A DNA stretch of 40,855 nucleotides from an uncultured Eubacteriales bacterium (GTDB lineage: Bacteria; Bacillota; Clostridia; Oscillospirales; CAG-382), in contig URCT01000007.1 in NCBI GenBank assembly GCA_900546385.1, forward strand, positions 1-40,855, given 5' to 3'. Each line of letters starts with the position of its first letter. The stretch's first letter is position 1. Both the position numbers and the translations under genes were made by a program. Shown one piece after another: positions 16,325 through 23,975 of the stretch. The notes beneath the pieces were generated by a model that saw only the letters and a program-made list of their open reading frames with translations, was not told the origin of the DNA and ran no database searches.

Positions 16325-17341
16325 ATGGCAAACATCTACTACCAAAACGACTGCGACCTCAACAAACTCAAAGGTAAAACCGTTGCCATTATCGGCTACG
16401 GCTCCCAAGGACACGCACACGCGCTCAACCTGCGCGACAGCGGCGTAGACGTCGTTGTCGGCCTGTACAACGGCTCCAAGAGCTGGGAAAAAGCCGAAAA
16501 GGCCGGCCTTAAGGTCATGACCTCCGCCGAAGCTGCCAAGGCTGCCGACATCATCATGATCCTTATCAACGACGAAAAGCAGGCCAAGCTCTACAAGGAA
16601 AGCATTGAGCCGAACCTCACCGAAGGCAAGACGCTTGCTTTTGCGCACGGCTTCAATATTCATTTCAAGTGCATCAAACCGCCGAAAAATGTCAATGTCA
16701 TCATGATCGCGCCCAAAGGTCCCGGTCACACGGTAAGAAGTGAATATCTTGCCGGCAAGGGCGTTCCGTGCTTGATTGCTGTTGAGCAGGATGCTACCGG
16801 CGATGCGCTTGACATTGGTCTTGCGTATGCGCTCGGCATTGGCGGCGCACGTGCCGGTGTTCTCGAAACCACCTTCCGCACCGAGACCGAGACCGACTTA
16901 TTCGGCGAACAGGCGGTTCTCTGCGGCGGTGTCTGCGCTCTCATGCAGGCAGGCTTTGAAACGCTGGTAGAAGCCGGCTATGACCCGAGAAACGCTTACT
17001 TTGAATGCATTCATGAAATGAAGCTGATTGTTGATCTTATCTATCAGAGCGGTTTTGAAGGTATGCGTTACTCGATTTCCAACACGGCGGAATATGGTGA
17101 CTATATCACCGGTCCGAAGATCATTACGGAGGACACCAAGAAGGCTATGAAGAAGATTCTGTCCGACATCCAGGATGGCACCTTCGCCAAGGACTTCTTA
17201 CTCGATATGTCCGACGCTGGCAGTCAAGTTCACTTCAACGCAATGCGTCAGAGAGCTGCTGAGCATCCGTCCGAAAAGGTTGGCAAGGAGATTCGCAAGC
17301 TCTACAGCTGGAGCGACGAAGCAAAGCTCATCAACAACTAA
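16325..17341 (+). CDS. ilvC: Ketol-acid reductoisomerase
   Basis: 338 residues, the class I length. It rearranges and reduces acetolactate or acetohydroxybutyrate with NADPH in valine, leucine and isoleucine synthesis. The Rossmann motif GYGSQGHAHALNLRDSG lies near residue 23. The all-helical C-terminal domain includes HEMKLIVDLIYQSGFEGM and SNTAEYGDY with metal-binding acidic residues. ATG 16325 has AAAGGAG 8 nt upstream; an open extension upstream to 16097 is noncoding repeat sequence. It precedes leuC-leuD-leuB on the same strand. Confidence 0.97.
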   Translation: MANIYYQNDCDLNKLKGKTVAIIGYGSQGHAHALNLRDSGVDVVVGLYNGSKSWEKAEKAGLKVMTSAEAAKAADIIMILINDEKQAKLYKESIEPNLTEGKTLAFAHGFNIHFKCIKPPKNVNVIMIAPKGPGHTVRSEYLAGKGVPCLIAVEQDATGDALDIGLAYALGIGGARAGVLETTFRTETETDLFGEQAVLCGGVCALMQAGFETLVEAGYDPRNAYFECIHEMKLIVDLIYQSGFEGMRYSISNTAEYGDYITGPKIITEDTKKAMKKILSDIQDGTFAKDFLLDMSDAGSQVHFNAMRQRAAEHPSEKVGKEIRKLYSWSDEAKLINN

Positions 17342-17689
17342 AAGGATTTCGCAGGAGGAATTTCGCGCTCTGCGGAGCGCGACAAGAGAGGTTTCGCCGT
17401 TTGCGAACGGCGACAAGGGCTTCTCGCCCTTGACCTCGCCCACTTTTCTTAAAAGAAAAGTAGGCAAAAGAATTTGAATATTTCAGTTTCATTTTCGCGT
17501 GAACAAAGATTCGGTATTTGTTTCAGACTCGGAACGCGGATTTGCTCCGGTGCTTCGCCGGTTGTTTCGCGTGAAAATCAAGCTTTCTGCAAGCTAACTT
17601 GCAGAAAGCTTGCGAAAGAGTGTTTCTGTTTTTCGGAAGTGCTTTTTCGCAAGCTTACATTTGAGATTTCTAAAAAAGGAGCAGATTTT
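17342..17689 (+). repeat. Hairpin-rich spacer between ilvC and leuC
   Basis: No gene is supported. Successive inverted repeats are GCGCTC/GAGCGC (17365-17380), CGCCGTT/AACGGCG (17395-17412), AAGGGC/GCCCTT (17415-17431), ACTTTTCTT/AAGAAAAGT (17442-17461) and a perfect 13-bp stem AAGCTTTCTGCAA/TTGCAGAAAGCTT (17580-17611). The motif CGACAAG follows the first two hairpins, and TTTCGCGTGAA occurs twice (near 17493 and 17565). The AT palindrome and its AGGCAAAAGAATTTGAA tail match the element before ilvC. These look like dispersed palindromic repeats. Confidence 0.6.
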
Positions 17690-18961
17690 ATGTCTATGAC
17701 AATGACGCAAAAAATTCTTGCCGCACACGCCGGGCTTGACAAGGTTGAAGCCGGAGAGTTGGTTTTGGTGAAGCTTGACCGTGTTCTCGGCAACGACATC
17801 ACCTCTCCTGTGGCGATTCGCGAGTTTAACAAGCTCGGTCTTGACGGTGTCTACGACAAAGACCGCGTCACCATGGTAATGGATCACTTCGCGCCCAACA
17901 AGGATATCAAGGCGGCCATTCAATGCAAAATGTGCCGCGATTTCTGCGAAGAAAAGCAGGTGACGCATTTTTACGATGTCGGTCAGATGGGTGTGGAGCA
18001 CGCTTTGCTTCCCGAAAAAGGATTGGTTGTTTCGGGTGATGTGGTGATCGGTGCGGATTCGCACACCTGCACTTACGGTGCGCTCGGTGCGTTTTCCACC
18101 GGTGTCGGCTCGACCGATATGGCGTGCGGCATGGCCATCGGCAAGGCATGGTTCAAGGTTCCGTCGGCTGTCAAATTTGTGCTTCACGGAAAATTTGCAC
18201 CGCACGTTTCCGGCAAGGATCTCATTCTGCACATCATCGGCAAGATCGGTGTGGACGGTGCGTTATACCGCTCCATGGAATTCACCGGCGAGGGTGTGGC
18301 AAATCTTTCGATGACCGACCGGTTGACCGTGTGCAACATGGCTATTGAAGCCGGTGCGAAAAACGGCATTTTCGAGGTGGATGACAAGACGCTTGCCTAT
18401 ATTGCCGCGCATTCCGACCGCAAACCGGTCATTTACAAAGCCGACGAGGACGCTGTATACGATGACGTAATCGACATTGACCTTTCCGAAATCCGTCCGA
18501 CGGTCGCTTTTCCGCATCTGCCGGAAAACACGCACACGATCGATGAGATTCATGCGATGGATAAAATCAAGATTGACCAGGTTGTTATCGGCTCCTGCAC
18601 CAACGGCTACTACGAAAACATCAAGGAGGCCGCCGAGATCCTGCGCGGTCACAAAGTGGCAAAGGGCGTGCGTGCCATCATTCTGCCTGCCACCCAAAGC
18701 ATTTATTTGCGCTGTGTGAAAGAGGGACTTTTGGAAATCTTTATTGAAGCAGGCTGTGCCGTATCCACGCCGACCTGCGGTCCGTGTCTCGGCGGTCATA
18801 TGGGCATTCTTGCACCGCACGAACGCGCCGTCGCCACTACCAACCGCAACTTTGTCGGCCGCATGGGCGACCCGACCTCGGAGGTTTACCTTGCATCGCC
18901 GGCTGTTGCTGCCGCCAGTGCCATTTTGGGATACATCGCATCCGCAGAGGAGGTAAAATAA
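17690..18961 (+). CDS. leuC: 3-isopropylmalate dehydratase, large subunit
   Basis: 423 residues, the short bacterial/archaeal LeuC type. With LeuD it isomerises 2- to 3-isopropylmalate in leucine synthesis. The iron-sulfur cysteines lie in VVIGSCTNGYYENIKEAA and in CAVSTPTCGPCLGGHMG. Substrate motifs VVIGADSHTCTYGALGA and GSTDMACGMA are present. ATG 17690 follows AAAGGAG; in-frame ATGs at 17696 and 17702 are less well spaced. An open extension upstream lies in repeat sequence and is not used. leuD starts 1 bp after the stop. Confidence 0.96.
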   Translation: MSMTMTQKILAAHAGLDKVEAGELVLVKLDRVLGNDITSPVAIREFNKLGLDGVYDKDRVTMVMDHFAPNKDIKAAIQCKMCRDFCEEKQVTHFYDVGQMGVEHALLPEKGLVVSGDVVIGADSHTCTYGALGAFSTGVGSTDMACGMAIGKAWFKVPSAVKFVLHGKFAPHVSGKDLILHIIGKIGVDGALYRSMEFTGEGVANLSMTDRLTVCNMAIEAGAKNGIFEVDDKTLAYIAAHSDRKPVIYKADEDAVYDDVIDIDLSEIRPTVAFPHLPENTHTIDEIHAMDKIKIDQVVIGSCTNGYYENIKEAAEILRGHKVAKGVRAIILPATQSIYLRCVKEGLLEIFIEAGCAVSTPTCGPCLGGHMGILAPHERAVATTNRNFVGRMGDPTSEVYLASPAVAAASAILGYIASAEEVK

Positions 18962-18962
18962 C

Positions 18963-19466
18963 ATGGCAGATATGGTTTTTGAATCCGGTGTCATCAAATA
19001 TGCAGACAACGTCGATACCGACGTTATCATTCCGGCACGGTACTTAAATACGATCGATAAAAAAGAGCTTGCCTCGCACTGCATGGAGGATTTGGATAAA
19101 ACTTTTTCCGAGCGTGTAAAAACGAGCAAAATTATTGTTGCCGGCAACAATTTCGGCTGCGGCTCTTCACGTGAGCACGCGCCGCTCGCCATTAAAGAAA
19201 GCGGCGTGGAGTTAGTCATTGCCAAGACCTTTGCCCGTATTTTCTACCGCAACGCCATCAACATCGGCCTTGCCATTTTGGAGTGCCCCGAAGCGGCTGA
19301 AGCCATCGGGGACGGCGATGAAGTGATTGCCGACATGGAAAAAGGCGTGATTACCGACAAAACCACCGGCAAGACCTTTGAAACCAAGCCGTTTCCGGCA
19401 TTCATCGGTAAAATCATTGCCGACGGCGGTCTTGTGGAGTCCATCAAGAAAGGAAGTATCCGCTAA
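18963..19466 (+). CDS. leuD: 3-isopropylmalate dehydratase, small subunit
   Basis: 167 residues. It is the swivelling partner of LeuC. The family motifs NVDTDVIIPARYLNT and NFGCGSSREHAPLAIK are clear. Gene spacing is tight: one base after leuC, and its TAA overlaps the leuB ATG (TAATG), so the three are translationally coupled. Confidence 0.96.
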   Translation: MADMVFESGVIKYADNVDTDVIIPARYLNTIDKKELASHCMEDLDKTFSERVKTSKIIVAGNNFGCGSSREHAPLAIKESGVELVIAKTFARIFYRNAINIGLAILECPEAAEAIGDGDEVIADMEKGVITDKTTGKTFETKPFPAFIGKIIADGGLVESIKKGSIR

Positions 19467-20551
19467 TGAAGCTTCATTTTGCTCTTTTGCGCGGTGACGG
19501 CATCGGTCCGGAAATTGTGGACAGCGCCGTGCGCGTACTCAAACATATCGCACCGGAATTCGGTCATGAATTTTCCTTTACGCCGTATCTCATCGGCGGC
19601 GCGGCTTTGGATGAAGTCGGCGTGCCGCTTCCGAAGGAAACCGTGGACGGCTGTCTTGCCGCCGACAGTGTACTGCTTGGCGCGGTAGGCGGGCCGAAAT
19701 GGGACACGCTGCCCGGCGACAAGCGTCCGGAAAAGGCGTTGCTCGGCATTCGTGCCGCTATGGAGCTGTACACCAACCTGCGTCCGGCAAAGCTCTATCC
19801 GGCCTTAAAGGATGCGTGTCCGTTGCGTCCCGAAACGGCTTCAGCCGGATTCGATATTCTCATTGTCCGTGAATTGACCGGCGGCATTTATTTCGGCGAC
19901 CGCGGCTACCGTGAGGGCAAATACGGCACCGAAGCGTATGACACCGAATGCTACAGCCGTGTGGAGATCGAGCGTATCGCCCGTGCCGCCTTTGAAGCCG
20001 CCGAAAAGCGCAACAAGAACGTCATCAGCATCGACAAGGCTAACGTTCTTGAAACCTCGCGCTTATGGCGGAAAACCGTGCATGAGATCGCCGCGGAATA
20101 TCCCGACGTGACCTGCACCGATATGTTAGTTGACAACGCCGCCATGCAGCTTGTCAAGAATCCGTCGCAGTTTGACGTTATCGTCACCTCCAATATGTTC
20201 GGCGATATTTTATCGGATGAAGCGTCGCAGATCACCGGCTCGATCGGTATGCTGCCGTCGGCTTCTCTCGGCGCGACCTCGCGCGGTCTGTATGAGCCGA
20301 TCCACGGCTCGGCACCCGATATTGCAGGGAAAAATCTTGCCAACCCCATCGCCACCATCCTTTCGGCGGCTATGATGTTACGCTATTCGTTCGCGCTCGG
20401 CAAAGAAGCCGACTGCATTGAAAACGCCGTCGGCCGTGTGCTTGACGCGGGCTACCGCACGCATGACATCGCCTCCAAGACCGGAAGCGACGCCTATGCA
20501 CCGCTCGGCACGGTGGAAATGACCGATAAGATCATCGAATTCATCGGCTGA
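19466..20551 (+). CDS. leuB: 3-isopropylmalate dehydrogenase
   Basis: 361 residues, the normal length. It oxidises and decarboxylates 3-isopropylmalate with NAD+. Visible are the N-terminal LRGDGIGPEIVDSAV, the substrate region ELTGGIYFG and the signature beginning NMFGDILSDEASQ. The NAD-binding GLYEPIHGSAPDIAGKNLAN follows. The ATG overlaps the leuD stop by one base. No leuA lies in this window, so the first leucine-specific step is encoded elsewhere. Confidence 0.97.
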   Translation: MKLHFALLRGDGIGPEIVDSAVRVLKHIAPEFGHEFSFTPYLIGGAALDEVGVPLPKETVDGCLAADSVLLGAVGGPKWDTLPGDKRPEKALLGIRAAMELYTNLRPAKLYPALKDACPLRPETASAGFDILIVRELTGGIYFGDRGYREGKYGTEAYDTECYSRVEIERIARAAFEAAEKRNKNVISIDKANVLETSRLWRKTVHEIAAEYPDVTCTDMLVDNAAMQLVKNPSQFDVIVTSNMFGDILSDEASQITGSIGMLPSASLGATSRGLYEPIHGSAPDIAGKNLANPIATILSAAMMLRYSFALGKEADCIENAVGRVLDAGYRTHDIASKTGSDAYAPLGTVEMTDKIIEFIG

Positions 20552-20590
20552 CATACGCGTCAAAAATCATCCTTTAAGGGAGTTTATCGC

Positions 20591-21808
20591 ATGAATTTCA
20601 GTTTGGAACAGCTGTCGCTCGGCCTGTCGCGCGTCGTTTTCTTTCGCTCGGTGCTTGAAGAACCGGTTATGCACCGGTTTTGCGCGTTCGTGCAGCTTTT
20701 GGACGAAACGGATGAAAGCGGCCGGGAAAACACGAAGTTTGCCAAAATCGATGCGTATTCTGCTTTTCTCGAAGCGTTGTATGCCGAGGGCGGCAATTTG
20801 GGCGTATACTTAAACGACCGGTTGGAGTGCGACGACAACACGTATTACCGGTTGGCGGCGGCCAAAAAAGAGATTTCGCACGTCATGCGCGACTGCTTTA
20901 TGAGCGAGCTTGCGTTTTTCTCGTCATTAACGCACCTGACATCGGCAAAGCTGTTGGTGCTTGCCGGCTTGCCGAACAATTTAGCCGGATTTGACAACAC
21001 GATTTTTGATTTTTCGTCGACGGTTCCGGCGCGGCTTGCGCGTGCGGATGTCTACGGCTATGGCATTTATGCCAAATACGGGATGTTCCGTGTGGACGAA
21101 AAGGCGCGTCTTGTGCCGGTTCTTTCGCCCGACCCGATTACGCTTTCCGACCTGATCGGCTATGAGAGCGAACGCGGCGAAGTGATAGCCAATACGAAAG
21201 CGCTGATTGAGGGACGTCCGGCGGCGAATGTGCTGTTATGCGGCGATGCCGGAACCGGCAAATCCTCGACGGTCAAGGCGGTTGCCAACCGTTTCCGTGC
21301 CGACGGTGTGCGGCTTGTGGAGTTTCGCAAGGAGCAGCTTGTTTTGCTTCCGGAGGTTATGGGTGAGATTGCGGACAATCCGTTGAAGTTCATCCTGTTT
21401 GTGGATGACCTGTCGTTTGCCAAGGATGACGACGGCTATGCGTCGCTCAAGGCGGCGCTTGAGGGTTCGGCATCGGTCAAAGCACCCAATGCGGTGATTT
21501 ATGCGACCAGCAACCGGCGGCATTTGGTCAAGGAGACGTTTTCTGCGCGTGAGGGAGATGAGATTCACCGGCGGGATGCGATTGAGGAGTTAATGTCGCT
21601 TTCGGAGCGGTTTGGTCTGACGGTTTTATTCTCCAAGCCGAACAAGGAGCTATATTTACAGATTGTTTCGGAGCTTGTCAAGGCGCATGGGTTAACGGTG
21701 GATGAATCGACGCTTGCGGTTCGTGCCGAGGCGTTTGCGCTTGCCAAGGGCGGACGCAGTGCGCGCGTCGCGGAGCAGTTTGTGGATGCAATGGTGTGTG
21801 AGGGGTAA
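20591..21808 (+). CDS. DUF815-family ATPase
   Basis: 405 residues. The second half is an AAA-type ATPase: Walker A LLCGDAGTGKSSTVKAVANR near residue 218, Walker B FILFVDDLSF, and a sensor-like NAVIYATSNRRHLVKE. The N-terminal 200 residues are family-specific. This arrangement is that of DUF815 proteins, common in Clostridia, whose role is unknown. ATG 20591 has AAGGGAG upstream. It follows leuB by 39 bp and may be co-transcribed, but no functional link to leucine synthesis is known. Confidence 0.88.
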   Translation: MNFSLEQLSLGLSRVVFFRSVLEEPVMHRFCAFVQLLDETDESGRENTKFAKIDAYSAFLEALYAEGGNLGVYLNDRLECDDNTYYRLAAAKKEISHVMRDCFMSELAFFSSLTHLTSAKLLVLAGLPNNLAGFDNTIFDFSSTVPARLARADVYGYGIYAKYGMFRVDEKARLVPVLSPDPITLSDLIGYESERGEVIANTKALIEGRPAANVLLCGDAGTGKSSTVKAVANRFRADGVRLVEFRKEQLVLLPEVMGEIADNPLKFILFVDDLSFAKDDDGYASLKAALEGSASVKAPNAVIYATSNRRHLVKETFSAREGDEIHRRDAIEELMSLSERFGLTVLFSKPNKELYLQIVSELVKAHGLTVDESTLAVRAEAFALAKGGRSARVAEQFVDAMVCEG

Positions 21809-21845
21809 GATTTCGCACGTGTAAAAGCAATGCTTGAATATATGG

Positions 21846-21884
21846 AAAAATCCAGTCTGCCGATGAATGGTAGACTGGATTTTT
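21846..21884. terminator. Bidirectional intrinsic terminator
   Basis: Stem AAAAATCCAGTCT (21846-21858) and AGACTGGATTTTT (21872-21884), T-rich on both sides. It lies between the stop of the DUF815 gene (+) and the 3' end of the HEPN-like gene (-). Confidence 0.9.
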
Positions 21885-21885
21885 T

Positions 21886-22334
21886 CTATTTTGCTATTGC
21901 TTCCGCTATTTCATAACAAAGAGAATGTAATACATCAATCGGAATTATCATTGTCATTTTCTCATGAGTATTTGTATTCTCGTCTTGTATGGAAATACTT
22001 TTAATTTGCAAAAAATCGCCTATTAGAGGAGAATTTTCAGCTATAAACTCAAATTTTGCATGAGAAATACCATTGCGTATATGACGAATCAGATTTGTTA
22101 CAGTCAGTTTCTCGTTATAAGTGTTATTTTCCACGCAGTCTTTGAGCTTTTGGACTGTCACTTTTGAAATTTTACTTTCTTCAATCAGACTTCGTTCCTT
22201 GGGAACAATGAGTAATCCGATACAAGAATTGATTAACAGCGTAACTTCATAAGGACCATTTTAAGGTTCTCATAATTATGCAGTGTGCGTTTTACAAAGT
22301 CTTTTATAAATTCTTTTTCATTTGCTGGCATCAT
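21886..22334 (-). pseudogene. Frameshifted HEPN-like gene
   Basis: Two frames together make one protein of about 150 residues. The first part starts at ATG 22334 (MPANEKEFIKDFVKRTLHNY), and the downstream frame continues GPYEVTLLINSCIGLLIVPK and ends at 21886. The join falls in a run of four A (22262-22259 on the minus strand); one more A would restore the frame. The later part has HIRNGISHAKFEF, the R-x4-6-H motif of HEPN nucleases and their relatives (the pEK499_p136-like group by resemblance). AT-rich, unlike the flanking core genes. It lies 41 bp after the secreted-protein gene. It could be a true pseudogene, a sequencing error, or frameshifting on the A run. Confidence 0.65.
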
Positions 22335-22375
22335 AGTACAAATACCCCATAATAAAGATTGGAAATATCAACAGT

Positions 22376-23716
22376 TTACTTTGTGTCAAGCAATTCCAAA
22401 TAATATTTGCCAGGCAAGACATCAAAAATTAGAGATTTTGCTTTTTTGAATTTTTCGCCTTTAGCAATACTTGAGGAATAACAAGTATCACTGTCTACTA
22501 CATACCCATCTTCATCGTACAATTTCCAACTGATTTTACAGGATGAACTTGTTCTTGTATTCATATCATCATCACCATCAAAAAGTTTTTCACCAGAAAA
22601 ATATAAAGTTACAGTTTGCTCTTCTGATTTATAATCTGATACCTCATATTCAAATTTTGTTATTTTACAAGATGAACTAAGTCTGCCTGAATAATTGTAA
22701 TCATTTAAAATATTAGGCAGTACGCTTCTTAATTCAATTTTAACCGTCGGCTTTTTTATATTAACACCAAATATAGTTGTTGTTCCATCGGGGAGCATAG
22801 CTCTAATTTGGCACCCAGAAGAAACACCGTTTCCTTTGAGTTCACCGTTAGGAGAAAGTGTCAGATATTCTGATGAGCCTGTAAATATCCAAGTAACATC
22901 TGTATTTGTGTTTGCATTTTCAGGGAGTACCTTTGCATTTAGTTGAATTGTATCACCTACCGAAAGTTCAATAGTACTATATGGAGCAATATATTGTCCA
23001 TCAATATCTATACCTACTGCGGTTGCTTTTATAGGAGCCGGTGTAACTGTTATTTTACATTCCGATATGATTCCATCGTTTGTCTTGCACGTAATATTTG
23101 CAGTTCCGGCAGCAATACCGGTTATTGTTCCATCATTAACGGTAACGATCGATGTATTGGAAGATGTCCAAATCAAAGTGTTGTCAGTTGCATACGGTGG
23201 ATAAATATTAACCGATAATTTTTTACTCTCACCAACGGAGATGGTATCATTTGCGTTATTAAATGTAATCTCTTCTATTGGAATTTCCTTTGTAATAATT
23301 GATACCGTATTCTCGTTCTCTATCCAATTAACAGTTGTTCCAAATGCTTCTGAAATTGCTCTAACGGGCACAAGGGTTCTGTCATCCACTAAACAAGCAG
23401 GGCTGTCAAGTGTTACGGCCGATCCATTTACATACATTGTAGGGCTGTTAATTGTTAATTGAATGGTTGTTTGATCTTTTGTTGAAGTAACTGTTTCTGT
23501 ATCGTTATTCCAATTAACAGACGCTCCGAGTGCTTCAAAAATTGCTCTTAACGGAACCATTGTTCTGTCGTTTATCAAACGAGGAGGAACGTCAAAGGCA
23601 ATTTGCTGACCGTCAATTTTTACGATTATATCATTTGCCATAACAGGAATGACAGATATAATACAGACCATCATTAAAGCTGTCAAAAGTAAAATGCATT
23701 TTTTTGTTCGTTTCAT
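22376..23716 (-). CDS. Secreted protein with copper-amine-oxidase-type N-domains and Ig-like domains
   Basis: 446 residues. A signal peptide covers residues 1-27 (cleavage near PVMAND). Residues about 28-150 hold two copies of the copper amine oxidase N-terminal (stalk) motif: RLINDRTMVPLRAIFEALGA and CLVDDRTLVPVRAISEAFGT. Two bacterial Ig-like (Big_2) domains follow, the first with TWTSSN-like and GTITGIAAGTANITC motifs. The last about 120 residues are not recognised. No LPxTG or C-terminal membrane anchor is seen. AAAGGA precedes ATG 23716. The gene is AT-rich. It has no convincing promoter immediately upstream, but a promoter on an apparently invertible segment begins about 100 bp away. 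Confidence 0.88.
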   Translation of the reverse strand: MKRTKKCILLLTALMMVCIISVIPVMANDIIVKIDGQQIAFDVPPRLINDRTMVPLRAIFEALGASVNWNNDTETVTSTKDQTTIQLTINSPTMYVNGSAVTLDSPACLVDDRTLVPVRAISEAFGTTVNWIENENTVSIITKEIPIEEITFNNANDTISVGESKKLSVNIYPPYATDNTLIWTSSNTSIVTVNDGTITGIAAGTANITCKTNDGIISECKITVTPAPIKATAVGIDIDGQYIAPYSTIELSVGDTIQLNAKVLPENANTNTDVTWIFTGSSEYLTLSPNGELKGNGVSSGCQIRAMLPDGTTTIFGVNIKKPTVKIELRSVLPNILNDYNYSGRLSSSCKITKFEYEVSDYKSEEQTVTLYFSGEKLFDGDDDMNTRTSSSCKISWKLYDEDGYVVDSDTCYSSSIAKGEKFKKAKSLIFDVLPGKYYLELLDTK

Positions 23717-23813
23717 AATAAAAATCCTTTCATGTTTTTTACAAAATTTGCGGTTTAGGCTATATTCCGCGTCAAATATTATCTACTGTTATCGCCTCCG
23801 ATCTTTGTGATAC

Positions 23814-23841
23814 GGTTCGTAATAGTGTACTTTTCCAAACT
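23814..23841 (+). repeat. Left crossover site of the candidate invertible segment
   Basis: 28 bp with dyad symmetry: GGTTCGTAATAGT, centre GT, ACTTTTCCAAACT. It matches the reverse complement of the right site at 24 of 28 positions, and the central dinucleotide agrees. Size and shape fit the sites of small serine recombinases. Confidence 0.7.
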
Positions 23842-23884
23842 CCCCACTCTCTCGAAAAAATCAACCGAAATGTCAAAACCACTC

Positions 23885-23913
23885 TTGACAAATGCCAAAA
23901 CGCGGTGTATAAT
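23885..23913 (+). promoter_or_regulatory. Perfect consensus sigma-A promoter inside the invertible segment
   Basis: TTGACA (23885-23890), a 17-bp spacer and TATAAT (23908-23913). No gene lies downstream on this strand; transcription would meet a terminator within about 55 nt. An inverted repeat TGTCAA/TTGACA overlaps the -35 and could be an operator. Confidence 0.85.
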
Positions 23914-23936
23914 GTTTATGCAAACAGATGAAGAGC

Positions 23937-23975
23937 CGCAGTTTGTAAAAGTACACTTTTACAAACTGCGTTTTT
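23937..23975 (+). terminator. Strong terminator facing the invertible promoter
   Basis: Perfect 16-bp stem CGCAGTTTGTAAAAGT (23937-23952) and ACTTTTACAAACTGCG (23955-23970) followed by TTTTT. It coincides with the right crossover site. The transcript from the promoter at 23885 would be about 56 nt. Confidence 0.8.
23940..23967 (-). repeat. Right crossover site, overlapping the recombinase stop codon
   Basis: Perfect dyad AGTTTGTAAAAGT, centre AC, ACTTTTACAAACT. The recombinase stop codon (23961-23959) lies in its right half, while the centre is 5 bp beyond the stop, so inversion would not change the protein. Confidence 0.7.

Larger units (their letters stand above)
23814..23967. other. Candidate invertible promoter segment (phase-variation switch), OFF orientation
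   Basis: Two inverted 28-bp sites (23814-23841 and 23940-23967) bracket 98 bp that contain a perfect consensus promoter pointing right. Exchange at the central dinucleotides (23827/28 and 23953/54) would invert about 126 bp. It would place the promoter on the minus strand (-35 near 23896-23891, -10 near 23873-23868), giving a leader of about 145 nt to the ATG of the secreted-protein gene. A serine recombinase is encoded immediately to the right. Sites, symmetry and promoter are seen; inversion is inferred. Confidence 0.7.

Noticed and set aside
23937..23975. The palindrome as a plain terminator of the recombinase gene
   Set aside because: Its T run is on the plus strand, not downstream of the recombinase, and its core recurs in inverted form at 23814, so a simple terminator does not explain it.
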